Under the pieces are notes generated by a model. The model worked only from the letters and a program-made list of their open reading frames with translations, was not told the DNA's origin and made no database searches. A stretch of 21,263 bases of DNA from JBCDGZ01 sp038750655 (GTDB taxonomy: Bacteria > Bacteroidota > Bacteroidia > Chitinophagales > Saprospiraceae): NCBI GenBank assembly GCA_038750655.1, contig JBCDGZ010000134.1:1-21263 (forward strand), read 5' to 3'. Shown here piece by piece: positions 20,490 to 21,263 of this stretch. Position numbers and translations under genes: made by a program. Every line of letters starts with the position of its first letter. Within the stretch, counting starts at the first letter, position 1.

Positions 20490-21152
20490 TTACTGGTGAT
20501 AAGTCAAGGTCCGCACATGCCTTTGGCTCAAGGTATCATTGACGAACAAATTTCTTTCTATCCAATTGTTGTACGAATCAGATTTGAGGTACTCGTAGGT
20601 CTTTATGCGGTATCGCTTTCCATTGGCGTTTTCGTAGAATCCGCGAATCACTCGATTCTGATCATCTAAGGCTAAGCTGTCGAAGCCTCGGTACTCTCCT
20701 CTGCCGTTTTTGTAAGTTCGTAGGGTTTCATTGCCCTTGTCATCGGTTTTTATGGTGGACGCCCAGCTGATCTGTCCCTCCGCATTGAGGGACGCTTCCA
20801 CTTGCAGTCCCTCTTCATTTGTGAAAACGGTGTCTATAGTGGCGCTGGTGTCTCCTTCTTCGTAATATTCAGCACCGATTAGTTGTTGATTGTCATCGTA
20901 TTTTCTGTAGAAAAATAGGATCGTATCTCGATCTTCATCAAGCCAGTAGACGTCAATAGAGCGGCCTTGCGGGTCAAAATTTTCGATGGTCGCAGAACTA
21001 AAAATTAGGGAGTCATTCCGGAGGTCAAATTGCTCTTCTTTTACCTGGGCCAGCTCTGCATCTTGTTCGGGCGTACTTTTTTGGGTGTTGGAATTACAGG
21101 CTGCGAAAAACAGTAAGGATAGCATAACGTAAGTGTAAAGATTCTCTTTCAT
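20490..21152 (-). CDS. Lipoprotein of unknown function with YD/MORN-like beta repeats
   Basis: This 220-residue protein has a lipobox (LSLLFFAAC, C19) and then a region of beta-hairpin-like units of the kind x-D-x-x-G/N-x-x-x-x (DPQGRSIDVYWLDED, YDDNQQLIGAEYYEEGDT, DDKGNETLRTYKNGRGEYRG, DDQNRVIRGFYENANGK). Such units are common in Bacteroidota lipoproteins of unknown role. No enzymatic motif is seen. It lies 140 bp upstream of the ECF sigma operon in the same direction; whether it is co-transcribed is not clear. Confidence 0.8.
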   Translation of the reverse strand: MKENLYTYVMLSLLFFAACNSNTQKSTPEQDAELAQVKEEQFDLRNDSLIFSSATIENFDPQGRSIDVYWLDEDRDTILFFYRKYDDNQQLIGAEYYEEGDTSATIDTVFTNEEGLQVEASLNAEGQISWASTIKTDDKGNETLRTYKNGRGEYRGFDSLALDDQNRVIRGFYENANGKRYRIKTYEYLKSDSYNNWIERNLFVNDTLSQRHVRTLTYHQ

Positions 21153-21194
21153 AATTGTTGAAGGCTAAGTTTAAAAACTTTAATATCGCCTTAC

Positions 21195-21263
21195 CTACGT
21201 ATCGAGTTCTGCTTTTGGATTTTCTTCAAAATAATCAGGGCGCCAGGTCAGCCCTCCAAAGAT
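21195..21263 (-). CDS. C-terminal end of a gene running off the window
   Basis: Reading the minus strand from the right edge gives 22 codons ending in TAG (21195-21197): IFGGLTWRPDYFEENPKAEL followed by DT. The composition is protein-like and the next gene starts 43 bp further left, so this is likely the end of a real gene. The family cannot be told from so little. Confidence 0.5.
   Translation of the reverse strand: MFGGLTWRPDYFEENPKAELDT

Overview
The window looks like a chromosome segment of a Bacteroidota bacterium, probably a marine or aquatic Saprospiria-type organism. The signs are a TonB-dependent receptor with an N-terminal carboxypeptidase-like domain, many short lipoproteins with SC/GC lipoboxes, promoter-like TAnnTTTG boxes, few Shine-Dalgarno sites, and AraC and ECF-sigma regulation. 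No rRNA, tRNA, CRISPR array, insertion sequence or phage gene was seen.

Region 1 (442-5172, + strand) is a tight five-gene operon that reads as a peptide-modification (RiPP-type) system. It holds a 158-residue protein made of two tandem nitrile-hydratase-leader-like (NHLP) domains with almost no core peptide, a radical SAM/SPASM protein with a long C-terminal extension, an HExxH protein like the putative peptide beta-hydroxylases, an unrecognised 334-residue protein, and a shikimate-kinase-like P-loop protein. The genes are separated by 4 and 17 bp or overlap by 1 and 53 bp. No transporter or leader peptidase is present. This is the most novel part of the window.

Region 2 (5193-13472) looks like a locus for using a sugar-glycerate compatible solute (glucosylglycerate or mannosylglycerate). 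On the minus strand run a TonB-dependent receptor, a cytoplasmic GH63/mannosylglycerate-hydrolase-like enzyme, a sodium:solute symporter and, after a repeat-rich gap, a glycerate kinase. A divergent AraC-type regulator faces the receptor gene. A 12-bp direct repeat with 21-bp period lies just upstream of the receptor's probable -7 box and is a good operator candidate. The 525-bp gap between symporter and kinase holds nested palindromic repeats and a 130-base tract with no G on the + strand.

Region 3 (13605-16313, + strand) holds a large TolB-like/TPR/AraC-HTH regulator and a Vat/CatB-type left-handed beta-helix acetyltransferase, with a 22-codon hydrophobic mini-ORF just before the latter.

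Region 4 (16577-18483, + strand) is a visibly AT-richer group of three lipoprotein genes: a small unknown one, a collagen-like (Gly-X-Y) one and one with a formylglycine-generating-enzyme-like fold that lacks the active-site cysteines. Inverted repeats lie between them.

Region 5 (18530-21263, - strand) is an ECF sigma module: a Spy-like charged lipoprotein, an ECF sigma factor without a normal start codon at the expected place, a one-TM anti-sigma-like protein and a membrane-anchored Spy/CpxP-like protein. It is preceded by an unknown lipoprotein gene and the last 22 codons of another gene that runs off the window end.
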